Shown here: piece after piece, positions 20,001 through 27,239 of the stretch
Numbering within the stretch: position 1 is the stretch's first letter
How the letters are laid out: the number at the start of each line of letters is the position of its first letter
DNA from: Azonexaceae bacterium
GTDB lineage: Bacteria; Pseudomonadota; Gammaproteobacteria; Burkholderiales; Rhodocyclaceae
Direction of reading: 5' to 3'
Length of the DNA: 64,000 bases
NCBI GenBank assembly: GCA_013335535.1
Contig: JAAXVL010000002.1
Location: forward strand, 124,001-188,000
Program-made: the position numbers and the translations under genes
Notes under the pieces: model-generated
What the model saw: the letters and a program-made list of their open reading frames with translations, nothing else
The model's database searches: none
Told to the model about the DNA's origin: nothing

Positions 20001-20491
20001 AAGGCAGCACCTTCTGGTTCACGGCGCGCCTCAAACGCGCCGTGCCTGTCTCGCTGCCGGTGGATGAGGCGGTGTCGAGCGACATCGAGGCCAGTTTGCG
20101 ACGCAATTTCGCCGGGCGGCGCGTGCTGCTCGTTGAAGACGAACCGATCAATCAGGAAATTGCCCGCCTGTTGCTGGAAGACGTCGGCCTCGTCGTCGAT
20201 GTTGCCAGCGACGGTGCCGAGGCCGTCGTCGCCGCTACCGACGGGCGCTACGACCTTGTGCTCATGGATATGCAGATGCCGCGGATGGATGGTCTGGAGT
20301 CGACCCGACGAATCCGGCAACTGACCGACTACGCCCGGACGCCGATCATCGCCATGACCGCCAATGCCTTCGTCGATGACCGCCAGCGCTGCATGGCGGC
20401 CGGGATGAGCGATTTCATCGCCAAGCCGGTCAATCCCGATATTTTGTTCTCGACCCTGCTGCGGAACTTCGAAACGTCAGCGAAGAGCTGA
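17024..20491 (+). CDS. Hemerythrin-PAS-GAF hybrid histidine kinase
   Basis: A 1,155-residue cytoplasmic hybrid kinase. The N-terminal bacteriohemerythrin domain (about 18-155) keeps all seven di-iron ligands: H37, H74, E78, H95, H99, H136 and D141, with family spacing. Then follow a PAS (about 220-340), a second PAS (350-465), a third PAS/PAC (475-590), a GAF domain (about 605-765), HisKA with H789 in SHEIRTPLN, HATPase_c, and a receiver with phosphoacceptor D1082 in LMDMQMPRMDG. Hemerythrins reversibly bind O2 and can react with NO, so oxygen or NO sensing is a reasonable inference. There is no membrane segment and no HPt. The start ATG at 17024 lacks an obvious Shine-Dalgarno sequence. A weak hairpin (20495-20510) and a repeat copy follow. 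Confidence 0.9.
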   Translation: MNPSSSTSPASSQVNSIDIFPWDDNFNTGLPTVDEQHRMLVRLLNDLAGHVAFKSHELTLDRLFDELAEYAVYHFESEEAIWHRYLPDELGEKAHRRTHIAFVQEVVRMREGLETRPLMEVAEETLGFLARWLASHILESDRQMAYTVRAIQEGLPVDAAKARAREEMSGATRTLIDIILSIYSTLSNNTLRLMRELAEHREAQASLVEAKAALEDSQSILRAVVDNVPVRIFWKDRNLEYLGCNPAFARDAGKASPQDVIGQNDYAMGWAPEADLYRADDLQIIVSGTSKLNYEEPQTTPEGKTIWLRSSKVPLQGGDKGIIGVLGIYDDVTERKLGVEALRQSEQKFHSLYATMTEGVALHELVVDEAGRPVDYRLLDVNPAYEAILGTTRQAVVGRLASEVYGQVPFLREYADVALTGKSLRIQEHVEPLGKTFSISVFSPGPRQFATVFADVTERSRAEGSLRESEERLRLALQAANQAWFDLDLRTGAVAVSPNYPRMLGQATDDFKSSLANWLEHIHPEDIAGLKEKFDRCLHSPGAQIMEYRRRTASGDWIWMQSVGEVVERDNENRPIRMIGIHTDISERKKSLLEQKRLNRALRLLSECNLALARNDTEMALLSDVCRLIVDTGGYLSAWAGYAENDAEKTVRPVAQSGCRGGYLERARISWGSGQYAEGPMARAIRSGKTQISQDLLANNHQEPWRLAAIRQGYQAAIALPLRQGENVVGGLCVYAGEAHAFGSDEVSLLEELASNLSFGINGLRARVQREMAEAANKAKSSFIANMSHEIRTPLNAISGMVHLLRRSGVTVEQDGRLEKIDAAGQHLLEIINAVLDLSKIDADKLELEDSPIELSAILDNAVAMIHDKAQAKNVALVVAPAPSLPLRGDQTRLQQAILNYLSNAVKFTETGQIELACRIIESTPDDALIRVEVRDSGVGIAPEALPRLFSAFEQADNSTTRKYGGTGLGLAITRKIAQLMHGDAGAESLPGQGSTFWFTARLKRAVPVSLPVDEAVSSDIEASLRRNFAGRRVLLVEDEPINQEIARLLLEDVGLVVDVASDGAEAVVAATDGRYDLVLMDMQMPRMDGLESTRRIRQLTDYARTPIIAMTANAFVDDRQRCMAAGMSDFIAKPVNPDILFSTLLRNFETSAKS

Positions 20492-20494
20492 TGC

Positions 20495-20510
20495 CCCGGC
20501 CGTAACCGGG
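20495..20510 (+). other. Short GC hairpin between convergent genes
   Basis: CCCGG (20495-20499) and CCGGG (20506-20510) around a 6-nt loop, 4 bp after the kinase stop. It has no clean T-run, so it is at best a weak terminator. Confidence 0.3.
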
Positions 20511-20512
20511 AC

Positions 20513-20548
20513 ATTTCAATTTTCAGCCTTTTTCCGGGTTGACCGTGG
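20513..20548 (-). repeat. Dispersed 36-bp element, copy 4, overlapping a gene end
   Basis: Minus strand: CCACGGTCAACCCGGAAAAA then GGCTGAAAATTGAAAT. It provides the last codons of the ClpX-like gene (TVNPEKG) and its TGA stop at 20523-20525. Confidence 0.85.
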
Positions 20549-21536
20549 CAATCTCGGGGCGCTCGAACAGCGAGCGGATGACGACGCGGCGAATGCCGGG
20601 ATTGTCCGGCACGGCGTACATGACGTCGGTCATCATCTCCTCGAAGATGCCGCGCAGGCTGCGCGCCCCGGCCTTGTACTCGATGGCCAGCTCGGCCATC
20701 TGGCGGAAAACGTCAGGGGCGATCTGGAGGTCTACGCCGTCGGCCGCCAGCATGGCGCGGAACTGGCGGTAGATGGCGTTCTTCGGTTCGGTCAGGATGC
20801 GTACCAGCATATCCTGCGAAAGATCATGCAGGCGGGTGACGATGGGCAGACGGCCGGCGAATTCCGGGATCAGGCCGAATTCGAGCAGGTCGGTCGGCTT
20901 GACGCGGGCGTTGAGGCGTTCGAGGATTTTCTGGTCGTCGCCCTCGGTCGTCGAAATGAAGCCGAAGGTGTGCGTTCGGGTCAGGATGTGATCAAGCCCG
21001 ACAAAGGCGCCGCCGCAGATGAACAGGATGTTGGTCGTGTCGATGTGCTGGCCGTCCTTGAGGCGCACGGGCGCGCCTTCCATGATCTTGAGCAGGGCGT
21101 GCTGGACGCTTTCGCCCGAGGTGGCGCGGGCCTGGCCGCCGACGGCCTTGAGCTTGTCGACTTCATCGACGAAAACGATGCCGCGCTGGGCGCGCTCGAT
21201 GTCGCCGTTGGCGCGGTCGAGCAGACGATGCAGGATGGCTTCGATCTCGTCGCCGACAAACTGCGTCTGGGCCAGCGAGGTGGCATCGGCGGTGACGAAG
21301 GGCACGTCGAGAATGCGGGCCAGCGTTTCGCAGAGCAGGGTCTTGCCGGTGCCGGTCGGGCCGATGAGCAGAATGTTGCTTTTGGTCAGCTCGACGCTAT
21401 CGACCGCAGCATTGGCCGCCATGCGCCGGAAGTGGGCGTAAATGGCGACGGCCAGCGTGCGTTTGGCTTCTTCCTGACCGATGACGTGTTCAGATAGCTG
21501 GCGGACGATTTCGCTGGGTTTGAGCTGGGTGGACAT
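20523..21536 (-). CDS. ClpX-like AAA+ ATPase without zinc-binding domain
   Basis: A 337-residue relative of the ClpX unfoldase (usual length about 420). Walker A GPTGTGKT is at residues 59-66, Walker [10 protein letters not shown] at 120-128, the arginine finger lies in EFAGRLP (R229), and sensor 2 GARSLR is at 290-295. It differs from true ClpX in four ways. The N-terminal Cys4 zinc domain is absent. Pore loop GYVG reads QFVG (92-95). The RKH loop is missing. The ClpP-docking IGF tripeptide is replaced by FGF (191-193). The start is the ATG at 21536 with AGGAG seven bases upstream; longer frames run into minE. It lies 40 bp after minE and is probably the last gene of the min operon. Its final residues come from repeat copy 4. 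Unfolding or remodelling without ClpP is possible; its partner is unknown. Confidence 0.85.
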   Translation of the reverse strand: MSTQLKPSEIVRQLSEHVIGQEEAKRTLAVAIYAHFRRMAANAAVDSVELTKSNILLIGPTGTGKTLLCETLARILDVPFVTADATSLAQTQFVGDEIEAILHRLLDRANGDIERAQRGIVFVDEVDKLKAVGGQARATSGESVQHALLKIMEGAPVRLKDGQHIDTTNILFICGGAFVGLDHILTRTHTFGFISTTEGDDQKILERLNARVKPTDLLEFGLIPEFAGRLPIVTRLHDLSQDMLVRILTEPKNAIYRQFRAMLAADGVDLQIAPDVFRQMAELAIEYKAGARSLRGIFEEMMTDVMYAVPDNPGIRRVVIRSLFERPEIATVNPEKG

Positions 21537-21576
21537 CGGGACACTCCTCGGACGGAATGCCCCGATGCTAGACCTC

Positions 21577-21834
21577 TCAGCCCTTTTCGGGAAGAACGAT
21601 ATTGACTTCCAGGACTTCGTAATTGCCCTGTTTCTCGAGCGAAACACGGATGTCCTCGGTGTTCACCTTGACGTACTTGGAGATCACGGCGATCAGTTCG
21701 CGTTGCAGGTCGGGCAGGAAATTGGCGCTGCTGCCGCCGCCATCGCGTTCGTGCGCGATGATCAGTTGCAGGCGCTCCTTGGCCAGATGGGCGGTTTTCG
21801 GCTTGTTGCCGAAGAGCATCGAAAGCAGTGACAT
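21577..21834 (-). CDS. minE: Cell division topological specificity factor MinE
   Basis: An 85-residue MinE, the usual length. It has the N-terminal amphipathic membrane-targeting segment [11 protein letters not shown] and the MinD-stimulating stretch [17 protein letters not shown], followed by the dimerisation domain ending in VLEVNIVLP. It activates MinD ATPase to drive pole-to-pole oscillation and so restricts FtsZ rings to midcell. It starts 1 bp after the minD stop codon, the standard coupled arrangement. Confidence 0.97.
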   Translation of the reverse strand: MSLLSMLFGNKPKTAHLAKERLQLIIAHERDGGGSSANFLPDLQRELIAVISKYVKVNTEDIRVSLEKQGNYEVLEVNIVLPEKG

Positions 21835-21835
21835 C

Positions 21836-22657
21836 TCACTTGCCTCCGAACAGGCGCTTCAAAAGGCCCGGCTTGACGTAATCGACGAAACGCAGTGGCT
21901 TGTCGTCACCGAGGAAGCGGGTGATGACGTCCTGATAGGCCATCGAGGCGTCGGATTCCTTCTGGTGAATGACCGGCGCACCTTGGTTGGAGGCCTGCAG
22001 CACATCTTCGGATTCGGGAATGACACCGATGATGGGGACCCGGAGGATTTCCTGGATGTCCTTGTACGACAGCATTTCGCCGGCTTCGACGCGCGCCGGG
22101 TTGTAGCGCGTGATGAGCAGGTGTTCCTTGACCGGGTCGCGGCCTTCGATGGCGCGACGTGACTTGGCCTGCAGGATGCCGAGGATGCGGTCGGAGTCGC
22201 GCACCGAAGACACTTCCGGATTGGTCACGACCACTGCTTCGTCGGCGAAAGTCAGGGCCATCACGGCCCCCGACTCGATGCCGGCCGGCGAGTCGCAAAT
22301 GATGTATTCAAAGCCCTGATGCTCCAGTTCCTTGAGGACCTTTTCGACGCCTTCTTCGGACAGCGCATCCTTGTCGCGCGTCTGCGACGCTGGCAGCACG
22401 TACAGGTTGTCGCAGTGCTTGTCCTTGATCAGCGCCTGGGTCAGCGTCGCTTCACCGTTGATGACGTTGATCAGGTCATAAACGACGCGGCGCTCGCAGC
22501 CCATGATCAGGTCGAGGTTGCGCAGGCCGACGTCAAAGTCGATGACGGCCGTCTTGAAGCCGCGCTGGGCGAGGCCGGTGGAAAAGCTGGCGCTGGTGGT
22601 GGTCTTGCCGACCCCGCCCTTGCCGGAAGTTACGACGATGATTCTGGTCACGTGCAT
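21836..22657 (-). CDS. minD: Septum site-determining ATPase MinD
   Basis: A 273-residue ParA/MinD-type ATPase with deviant Walker [10 protein letters not shown] near residues 12-20, switch [11 protein letters not shown] near 40-49, and the C-terminal amphipathic helix [12 protein letters not shown] that binds membrane when ATP is bound. It recruits MinC to the membrane and MinE releases it. The ATG at 22657 gives [12 protein letters not shown], two residues longer than the usual MTRIIV/MAKIIV start; no strong ribosome binding site distinguishes it. It lies 45 bp after minC. Confidence 0.97.
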   Translation of the reverse strand: MHVTRIIVVTSGKGGVGKTTTSASFSTGLAQRGFKTAVIDFDVGLRNLDLIMGCERRVVYDLINVINGEATLTQALIKDKHCDNLYVLPASQTRDKDALSEEGVEKVLKELEHQGFEYIICDSPAGIESGAVMALTFADEAVVVTNPEVSSVRDSDRILGILQAKSRRAIEGRDPVKEHLLITRYNPARVEAGEMLSYKDIQEILRVPIIGVIPESEDVLQASNQGAPVIHQKESDASMAYQDVITRFLGDDKPLRFVDYVKPGLLKRLFGGK

Positions 22658-22702
22658 TCTCGCTGGGTAAGTTATAAAAAGGAGTCGCGTCGAAACGCGC
22701 GA

Positions 22703-23479
22703 TTAACGGAGGGCCAGGGCGGCGACGGTCAGGCGGCTTTCGCCACCTTCTTCGGTCAGGCAGACGGTTGCCGGCTGGCGGGCGAGTTCGGCGGGAACGC
22801 CGGCCTCGAAAGTTCGGTAGATGCCGGCCACGGAAACCAGTTCGGCTTCCAGGCAGGTGGTGAAGATGCGGGCTGTCTTGTCGCCGCTGGCGCCAGCCAG
22901 GGCGCGGCCACGCAGCGGGGCATAGATGTGGATGTTGCCGTCGGCAATGACCTCGGCGCCGGCGCTGATCATCGCCGTGACGATGAGGTCGCTGCCCTTG
23001 GCATAGAAACGCTGGCCGGAACGCAGGGGCTTGTCGAGCGTGATGGTGCGCGGGGCGGGTTCGGGTGCCGGTGGTGGTGTGACGACCGGAGCAATGGCCG
23101 GAGCTGGAGCGGGTGGAACCAGCGGGGCTTCGGCCGCTTTGGGGCGGGCCGTGCTGCGGCCCAGGGCATCGGCACTCACGGCCGGCAGGCCCGCGGCAAG
23201 TGCCGTGCTTGCCAGTTTTTCGGGCAGGCCGCGCGTGGCGACGGCGTGCAGGCCGGAGCCTTGCAGCAGATCGCAAATGCCCACCCAGTTGGCGTTTTCC
23301 GGCAGATTTTCGGCGTGGCTGAAATCAAGAACCGCCAGCTCGTTCTCGAAAAAGTCCGGGCTGTTGCCGGTCAGTTCGGCCAGCGCGGCGTGCAGTGCGG
23401 CGAGCTCGGTGGTGCGGAGTTGTGTCTGGATGATCTTGAGCGAAGTGCCCTTGAACTGAATCGGTGCGTCTTTGGCCAT
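22703..23479 (-). CDS. minC: Septum site-determining protein MinC
   Basis: A 258-residue FtsZ-ring inhibitor. The N-terminal MinC_N domain (about 5-105) is followed by a Pro/Ala-rich linker (about 125-155) and the C-terminal beta-helix MinC_C (about 155-255) with [17 protein letters not shown], the MinD-binding signature. The start is the ATG at 23479 ([11 protein letters not shown]); longer frames upstream are not family-like. It is first in the minC-minD-minE-clpX-like operon. The linker is longer than in E. coli MinC (231 residues), as is common in betaproteobacteria. Confidence 0.96.
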   Translation of the reverse strand: MAKDAPIQFKGTSLKIIQTQLRTTELAALHAALAELTGNSPDFFENELAVLDFSHAENLPENANWVGICDLLQGSGLHAVATRGLPEKLASTALAAGLPAVSADALGRSTARPKAAEAPLVPPAPAPAIAPVVTPPPAPEPAPRTITLDKPLRSGQRFYAKGSDLIVTAMISAGAEVIADGNIHIYAPLRGRALAGASGDKTARIFTTCLEAELVSVAGIYRTFEAGVPAELARQPATVCLTEEGGESRLTVAALALR

Positions 23480-23651
23480 GCCTGCTGCGGTGTTGCGGAA
23501 AGGGGCGCGATTATCCCATAGCCGACCAGTGTGAAAAATGAAACTTGTGTAACCGTGCGTTCCGGTGCGGCTTGATGCGGGATAGGTAGAGTTGGGCTGG
23601 GGAGAGTTGCGGCAAGCGGGTAAAATGGCGGCTTTTGCCGAAAGCCAGCCC

Positions 23652-25292
23652 ATGCTGAACAAGCTCTCCGCCTTCACCGGTGTTCAAGGTCCGGTCGTCA
23701 TCATCGTCATGGACGGCTACGGCCTGCCCAAGACTGATGTGGGCAGTGCCATTGCCGCCGCCAAGAAGCCGACGCTCGACCGCCTTTTCGCCAACTACCC
23801 GAATATCCGCCTGCGCGCCCACGGCACCGCCGTTGGCATGCCGTCCGACGACGACATGGGCAATTCCGAAGTCGGCCACAACGCCATCGGTGCTGGGCAG
23901 GTCTATAGCCAGGGCGCTTCGCTGGTCTCCAACGCGATTGCGTCCGGTGCCATCTGGCAGGGCGAGGCGTGGCAGCAGATCGTCGCCGGCGCCAAGGCCG
24001 GTCGCGGCGTGGTGCATTTCGTGGGCTTGTTCTCCGACGGCAACGTGCATAGCCATATCGACCACCTCAAGGCCATGGTCGTCCAGGCCAAGGCCGAAGG
24101 GATCAAGACGGTGCGTGTGCATGCCCTGCTCGACGGCAGAGACGTTCCGGAAACCAGTGCGCTCGATTATGTCGTTCCCTTTGAAGCCTTCCTCTCTGAG
24201 ATCAGCAGCGACGGCTTCGATGCCCGCATCGCCTCGGGTGGCGGTCGTCAGTTCATCACCATGGACCGTTACGACGCCAATTGGGCGATGGTCGACAAGG
24301 GCTGGAAGACGCATGTGCTCGGTCAGGGGCCGCAGTTCGCCAACGCCACGGCGGCAGTGAACGGCCTGCGCGAGCAGAATCCCGGCACCATCGACCAGGA
24401 TTTGCCGGAGTTCGTCATTGCCGAGGGCGGCAAGCCGATCGGCACCATTGAGGACGGCGACTCGGTCGTTTTCTTCAATTTCCGCGGCGACCGCGCGATT
24501 GAAATCACCCGGGCCTTCGAGGAGGCGGCTTTCGACAAGTTCGACCGCGTCCGCGCGCCCAAGGTGACCTACGCCGGCATGCTGCAATACGACGGCGACC
24601 TCAAGCTGCCGGCCCGTTTCCTGGTTGCCCCGCCGGCGATCAAGGACACGACCGGCGAATGGTTCGCCAAGTCGGGCATCGCCCAGTTCGCCTGCTCGGA
24701 AACGCAGAAATTCGGCCACGTTACCTACTTCTGGAACGGCAACCGTTCCGGCAAGTTCGATGGCGAAACGTGGCAGGAAGTCCCGAGCGATGTAGTGCCT
24801 TTCGAGCAGCGCCCGTGGATGAAGGCAGCTGAAATCGCCGACGCGATGATCGCGGCCATCCAGTCCGGGCAGTACAAAACGCTGCGTTGCAACTTCGCCA
24901 ACGGCGACATGGTCGGTCACACCGGCAATTTCTACGCGGCGACGCTGGCCGTTGAAGCCGTCGACCTGTCGCTGGCCCGCGTCCTGCAAGCCGTTGATGC
25001 GGCCGGAGGCGTCGCGCTGATCACGGCCGACCACGGCAACGCCGACGAAATGTTCGAGCTGGACAAGAAGACCAAGCAGCCGGCGACCAACAAGGATGGC
25101 TCGTTCAAGGCGAAGACGGCGCACACGCTGAATCCGGTGCCGTTGATCCTTTACGATAACGTAAGTGGCGGCAAGCTGGGCCTCAAACAAACGGAAACGG
25201 CCGGGCTGTCGAATATCGCCGCCACCGTTGCCAACCTGCTCGGGCTGGAAAAACATCCGGCCTGGGACGACAGCGTGCTCGACATCAAATAA
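23652..25292 (+). CDS. gpmI: 2,3-bisphosphoglycerate-independent phosphoglycerate mutase
   Basis: A 546-residue cofactor-independent mutase that interconverts 3- and 2-phosphoglycerate in glycolysis and gluconeogenesis using two Mn ions. Metal ligands lie in [10 protein letters not shown] near the N-terminus, the phosphoserine in [15 protein letters not shown] (about residue 76), and further ligands in the C-terminal [11 protein letters not shown]. The start at ATG 23652 (MLNKLSAF) best matches the family; ATG 23625 and 23592 would only extend it. It diverges from minC across 172 bp with no other feature. A strong bidirectional terminator follows. Confidence 0.95.
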   Translation: MLNKLSAFTGVQGPVVIIVMDGYGLPKTDVGSAIAAAKKPTLDRLFANYPNIRLRAHGTAVGMPSDDDMGNSEVGHNAIGAGQVYSQGASLVSNAIASGAIWQGEAWQQIVAGAKAGRGVVHFVGLFSDGNVHSHIDHLKAMVVQAKAEGIKTVRVHALLDGRDVPETSALDYVVPFEAFLSEISSDGFDARIASGGGRQFITMDRYDANWAMVDKGWKTHVLGQGPQFANATAAVNGLREQNPGTIDQDLPEFVIAEGGKPIGTIEDGDSVVFFNFRGDRAIEITRAFEEAAFDKFDRVRAPKVTYAGMLQYDGDLKLPARFLVAPPAIKDTTGEWFAKSGIAQFACSETQKFGHVTYFWNGNRSGKFDGETWQEVPSDVVPFEQRPWMKAAEIADAMIAAIQSGQYKTLRCNFANGDMVGHTGNFYAATLAVEAVDLSLARVLQAVDAAGGVALITADHGNADEMFELDKKTKQPATNKDGSFKAKTAHTLNPVPLILYDNVSGGKLGLKQTETAGLSNIAATVANLLGLEKHPAWDDSVLDIK

Positions 25293-25308
25293 GGGATTCC
25301 TGCGCAAG

Positions 25309-25350
25309 AAAATGGGCGTCTTGCCGTGTGGCAGACGCCCATTTTGTTTT
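25309..25350. terminator. Bidirectional terminator between gpmI and a small minus-strand gene
   Basis: AAAATGGGCGTC-T-TGCC (25309-25325) pairs with GGCAGACGCCCATTTT (25330-25345) with one bulged T and a GTGT loop; T's follow on the plus strand and A/T on the minus side. It can end both gpmI and the convergent gene. Confidence 0.9.
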
Positions 25351-25377
25351 TTGGCTATTTTTTCCGGTTGACCGTGG
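25342..25377 (-). repeat. Dispersed 36-bp element, copy 5
   Basis: Minus strand: CCACGGTCAACCGGAAAAAA then TAGCCAAAAAACAAAA. It starts 24 bp after the stop of the small minus-strand gene and runs into the terminator, the same order as copy 1 after fusA. Confidence 0.85.
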
Positions 25378-25401
25378 CAAAGCGCTCGGCAGCCAGAAAG
25401 A

Positions 25402-25608
25402 CTAGCTCTCCGACTTGCCTTGTGCTTTCTCGATTTCGGCCAGCAGTCGCAAGGCCCGTTCCCGGTTTTTTTCCCTGGCGGCGGCGCGCTCGTCCACTTT
25501 GGCAGCCTCGTCCAGCGACGCTTTGATCAGCGCTTCGTGCGGTGTCAGGCCGCCCATGGCAGCGCTGAGCATACGCTCGACTTTTTCGTCGAGATCTTTG
25601 TCCGGCAT
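25402..25608 (-). CDS. Small charged protein of unknown function
   Basis: A 68-residue protein beginning MPDKDLDEKVERMLSAAMG, chosen at ATG 25608 because GGAG lies six bases upstream; ATG 25620 would add four residues. It is rich in Lys, Glu, Ala and Arg and is predicted to be almost entirely helical, with no signal peptide or membrane segment. I do not recognise a family. Good initiation context, its own terminator and a repeat copy 24 bp after its stop support a real gene. Confidence 0.6.
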   Translation of the reverse strand: MPDKDLDEKVERMLSAAMGGLTPHEALIKASLDEAAKVDERAAAREKNRERALRLLAEIEKAQGKSES

Positions 25609-25679
25609 CGGAATCTCCATTCGGGTCGGCTACTGAGTTGGCGCTCCACTCTGCGAGCGAAAACGCCAAGTCACTATCT

Positions 25680-25928
25680 TTACTTGACGCCTGGTTTCCG
25701 GCCCGGCGCCGGGCGTGGAATATACCCTGAAATCCGGCATTGAAACCCTTCAATTGCCTTGCCTTTGACGTAGCTGGTGACGCTGCAGCGCGAAATGTCG
25801 CCGCGGGCGGATAGCTCGGTCAGCGAAGCGCGAACGTCGGCCAAGGGCATATTGATCGCTGTGGCAATATCGAAATCGAGCAACTGGCCATGCTTCTTGA
25901 GGTGTTCGAGAACTTTTGTGGCGTGCAT
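25680..25928 (-). CDS. Small winged-helix DNA-binding protein
   Basis: An 82-residue protein starting MHATKVLEHLKKHGQLLD. ATG 25928 is chosen for AAAGGA seven bases upstream; longer frames run through the small-RNA region. The pattern (helix, DFDIATAINMPLADVRASLTEL as recognition helix-turn-helix, then GDISRCSVTSYVKGKAIEGFQCRISGY as wing) fits a compact winged-helix regulator (FaeA/DprA-WH-like). It has a basic tail RPAPGRKPGVK. A TGC...GCA dyad (26020-26034) lies about 92 bp upstream, resembling those before the phasin gene and the small RNA, so a role in PHB regulation is possible but unproven. Confidence 0.7.
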   Translation of the reverse strand: MHATKVLEHLKKHGQLLDFDIATAINMPLADVRASLTELSARGDISRCSVTSYVKGKAIEGFQCRISGYIPRPAPGRKPGVK

Positions 25929-26019
25929 CAGGATTCCTTTCGTGGCGTGGGCGGGTTTCGCTTCCGCGATACGACGCGGAATGGAGCCCCGACTTCGGCA
26001 GTAGAACAAACTCCATTTT

Positions 26020-26034
26020 TGTTGCGCCTGCACA
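26020..26034. promoter_or_regulatory. TGC-rich dyad upstream of the winged-helix gene
   Basis: TGTTGCGCCTGCACA resembles the two sites at 26141 and 26887 (TTGTGCACCGCA[A/G]CA read on the opposite strand) with a one-base change in spacing. This is the weakest of the three sites. Confidence 0.3.
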
Positions 26035-26057
26035 CGGAGGCCGGAGCAAGGCAGAAC

Positions 26058-26086
26058 AAAAAAAGAAGCCCGCACGGGGCGGGCTT
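26058..26086 (-). terminator. Rho-independent terminator of the small-RNA unit
   Basis: On the minus strand AAGCCCGC (26086-26079), 5-nt loop, GCGGGCTT (26073-26066), then C and seven T's (26065-26058). It lies 172 bp beyond the phasin terminator, so it must end a separate transcript. Confidence 0.85.
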
Positions 26087-26118
26087 AAATCCATTTCTTG
26101 GAGGAGATGGAGGAGACA
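26058..26118 (-). ncRNA. Candidate small RNA with tandem anti-Shine-Dalgarno sequence
   Basis: A short transcription unit with its own promoter and terminator. The -35 TTGCGG (26153-26148) and -10 CATAAT (26130-26125) are spaced 17 bp apart, giving a start near 26118 and an RNA of about 60 nt ending in the hairpin and U-run at 26058. The unpaired 5' half holds TCTCCTCCATCTCCTCCA, a tandem repeat complementary to GGAGG ribosome binding sites, as in anti-SD small RNAs of other bacteria. The -35 is embedded in a dyad also found at the phasin promoter. Alternative: the same DNA can encode a 13-residue peptide (ATG 26126, stop 26085), but that ATG overlaps the -10 and lies upstream of the predicted start site. 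Expression has not been shown. Confidence 0.55.
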
Positions 26119-26140
26119 GAGTTCATTATGCTCTTATGTA

Positions 26141-26155
26141 TTGTGCACCGCAACA
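26141..26155. promoter_or_regulatory. TGC-rich dyad overlapping the small-RNA promoter
   Basis: TTGTGCACCGCAACA shares 14 of 15 bases with the site before the phasin gene. It covers the -35 box of the small-RNA promoter, as expected for a repressor site. PhaR, the PHB-responsive repressor of phasin genes, binds TGC-rich sequences, so PhaR is the leading candidate. Confidence 0.5.
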
Positions 26156-26251
26156 TGTTTTATGTATCAAATTGTGTCGACGGTTTTTGGGCAATTGGCA
26201 AATCGTTGCCTTCGCGCTCTGTGTCGATGTTCTGGCGATTAAACGTTGATC

Positions 26252-26278
26252 AAAAAAAACCCCGCGGCATGCGCGGGG
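26252..26278 (-). terminator. Rho-independent terminator after the phasin gene
   Basis: Minus strand CCCCGCG (26278-26272), 5-nt loop GCATG/CATGC, CGCGGGG (26266-26260), then eight T's to 26252. Confidence 0.92.
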
Positions 26279-26306
26279 CTCTTGATTTCGGGAAGGCCCG
26301 AAATAA

Positions 26307-26822
26307 TTACTTGGACTTCTTGGTGACGGCAGCGATGTTGGCCTGGGCTGCGTCAGCAAATTGCTTGGCGACGGTGTTCATGTTGCCGAAAGCGGAGTTG
26401 GCAGCAGCGATGGCGCTCTGAATGGCGGCAACAGCGCCTTCGGAACCAGCCGGAGCCGACTTGGTGGCCTTTTCGACCATGCCAGCGATGGACTTCTGGA
26501 AATCACCGAACTGGGCTTCGACCATCTTGGCCAGATCCTGTTGGGTCTGGGCCGTGATTTCATAAACGGAACGCGAGTAGGCAACAGCCTTTTCGACAGC
26601 TGGCTGGGCCAGGGCGGTCTGAGCGGCGAGGGCTTCCTTCGGATCCTTGGCTTCCATGACCGACTTGACGCCGGAAACGGTGTCTTCCAGAGCGGAGCGG
26701 GCGGTATTCAGGTTCAGGGCGGCGATGCGCTCGGCAGAAGCCAGGGCGGTGTTGGCGACGGACAGCAGGGAGTCAACGGTTGCTTTGTTGGCGGCGGCGA
26801 ATTGCTCAGGATTGATAGACAT
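26307..26822 (-). CDS. phaP: Phasin family protein (PHB granule surface)
   Basis: A 171-residue phasin (Phasin_2 type) that coats polyhydroxybutyrate granules and limits their coalescence. It starts MSINPEQFAAANKATVDSLL and is an almost continuous Ala-rich amphipathic helix with motifs common in betaproteobacterial phasins (AERIAALNLNTARSALED, then AYSRSVYEITAQTQQDLAKM), ending in a Lys-rich tail. The ribosome binding site is TGGAG. It is monocistronic, with its own terminator at 26252-26278. A TGC-rich dyad 65 bp upstream is a probable PhaR operator, matching known phasin control by granule-titrated PhaR. Confidence 0.92.
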   Translation of the reverse strand: MSINPEQFAAANKATVDSLLSVANTALASAERIAALNLNTARSALEDTVSGVKSVMEAKDPKEALAAQTALAQPAVEKAVAYSRSVYEITAQTQQDLAKMVEAQFGDFQKSIAGMVEKATKSAPAGSEGAVAAIQSAIAAANSAFGNMNTVAKQFADAAQANIAAVTKKSK

Positions 26823-26886
26823 GTGTTGTCTCCAGAAAGGGTTAATAGTGTGTTCGGCAACAAGTATAACGTACTAATCGAAAAAA

Positions 26887-26901
26887 TTGTGCACCGCAGC
26901 A
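26887..26901. promoter_or_regulatory. TGC-rich dyad upstream of the phasin gene
   Basis: TTGTGCACCGCAGCA with a TGC-ACC-GCA centre. It lies 65 bp upstream of the phasin ATG, next to a -10-like TATACT on the minus strand. It is proposed as a PhaR-type operator; the regulator itself is not in this window. Confidence 0.5.
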
Positions 26902-26972
26902 ATTTGGCGTGATGGATTAGTTCGGCGACGAACAGAGTGCAATGCGGAGGGCGGTAGGCGGGGCCGCCCGAC

Positions 26973-27239
26973 TCATTTCCGTTTCCGCGAAGAGGCTTGC
27001 CAATACTGGAACTCCGGTTCATGAACCTCGATGTCCAGTTCCGCGACTCTGGCCTGCAGGCGCGTTTGTACATCGGCCACGGCCTGGTTGTAGACGATGG
27101 GGGCGATCTCCTTCAGAAAAAATCCGAGCAGGGCGCCCGCGCCGAGGTTGCCGATTTCCTCCTCCATGTTTTCCTTGAAGTAACGCTGGATCGAGGTGAT
27201 TGCCGCCGCACTGGCTTCCCGGGAAATTTCAATGCTCAT
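26973..27239 (-). CDS. DUF2164 family protein
   Basis: An 88-residue protein of the DUF2164 family, recognisable from the N-terminal stretch with SIQRYFKENMEEEIGNLGAG and the following FFLKEIAPIVYNQAVADVQTRLQ. It is soluble and helical with a basic C-terminus (SSRKRK). The start at 27239 overlaps the stop of the tyrosine phosphatase gene by 4 nt (ATGA), which fixes the start and indicates co-translation. It is the last gene of a four-gene minus-strand operon. The function of the family is not known. Confidence 0.85.
   Translation of the reverse strand: MSIEISREASAAAITSIQRYFKENMEEEIGNLGAGALLGFFLKEIAPIVYNQAVADVQTRLQARVAELDIEVHEPEFQYWQASSRKRK

Noticed and set aside
26085..26126. A 13-codon reading frame in the small-RNA region
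   Set aside because: Its ATG overlaps the predicted -10 box and lies upstream of the predicted transcription start; there is no ribosome binding site. Kept only as an alternative to the small RNA.
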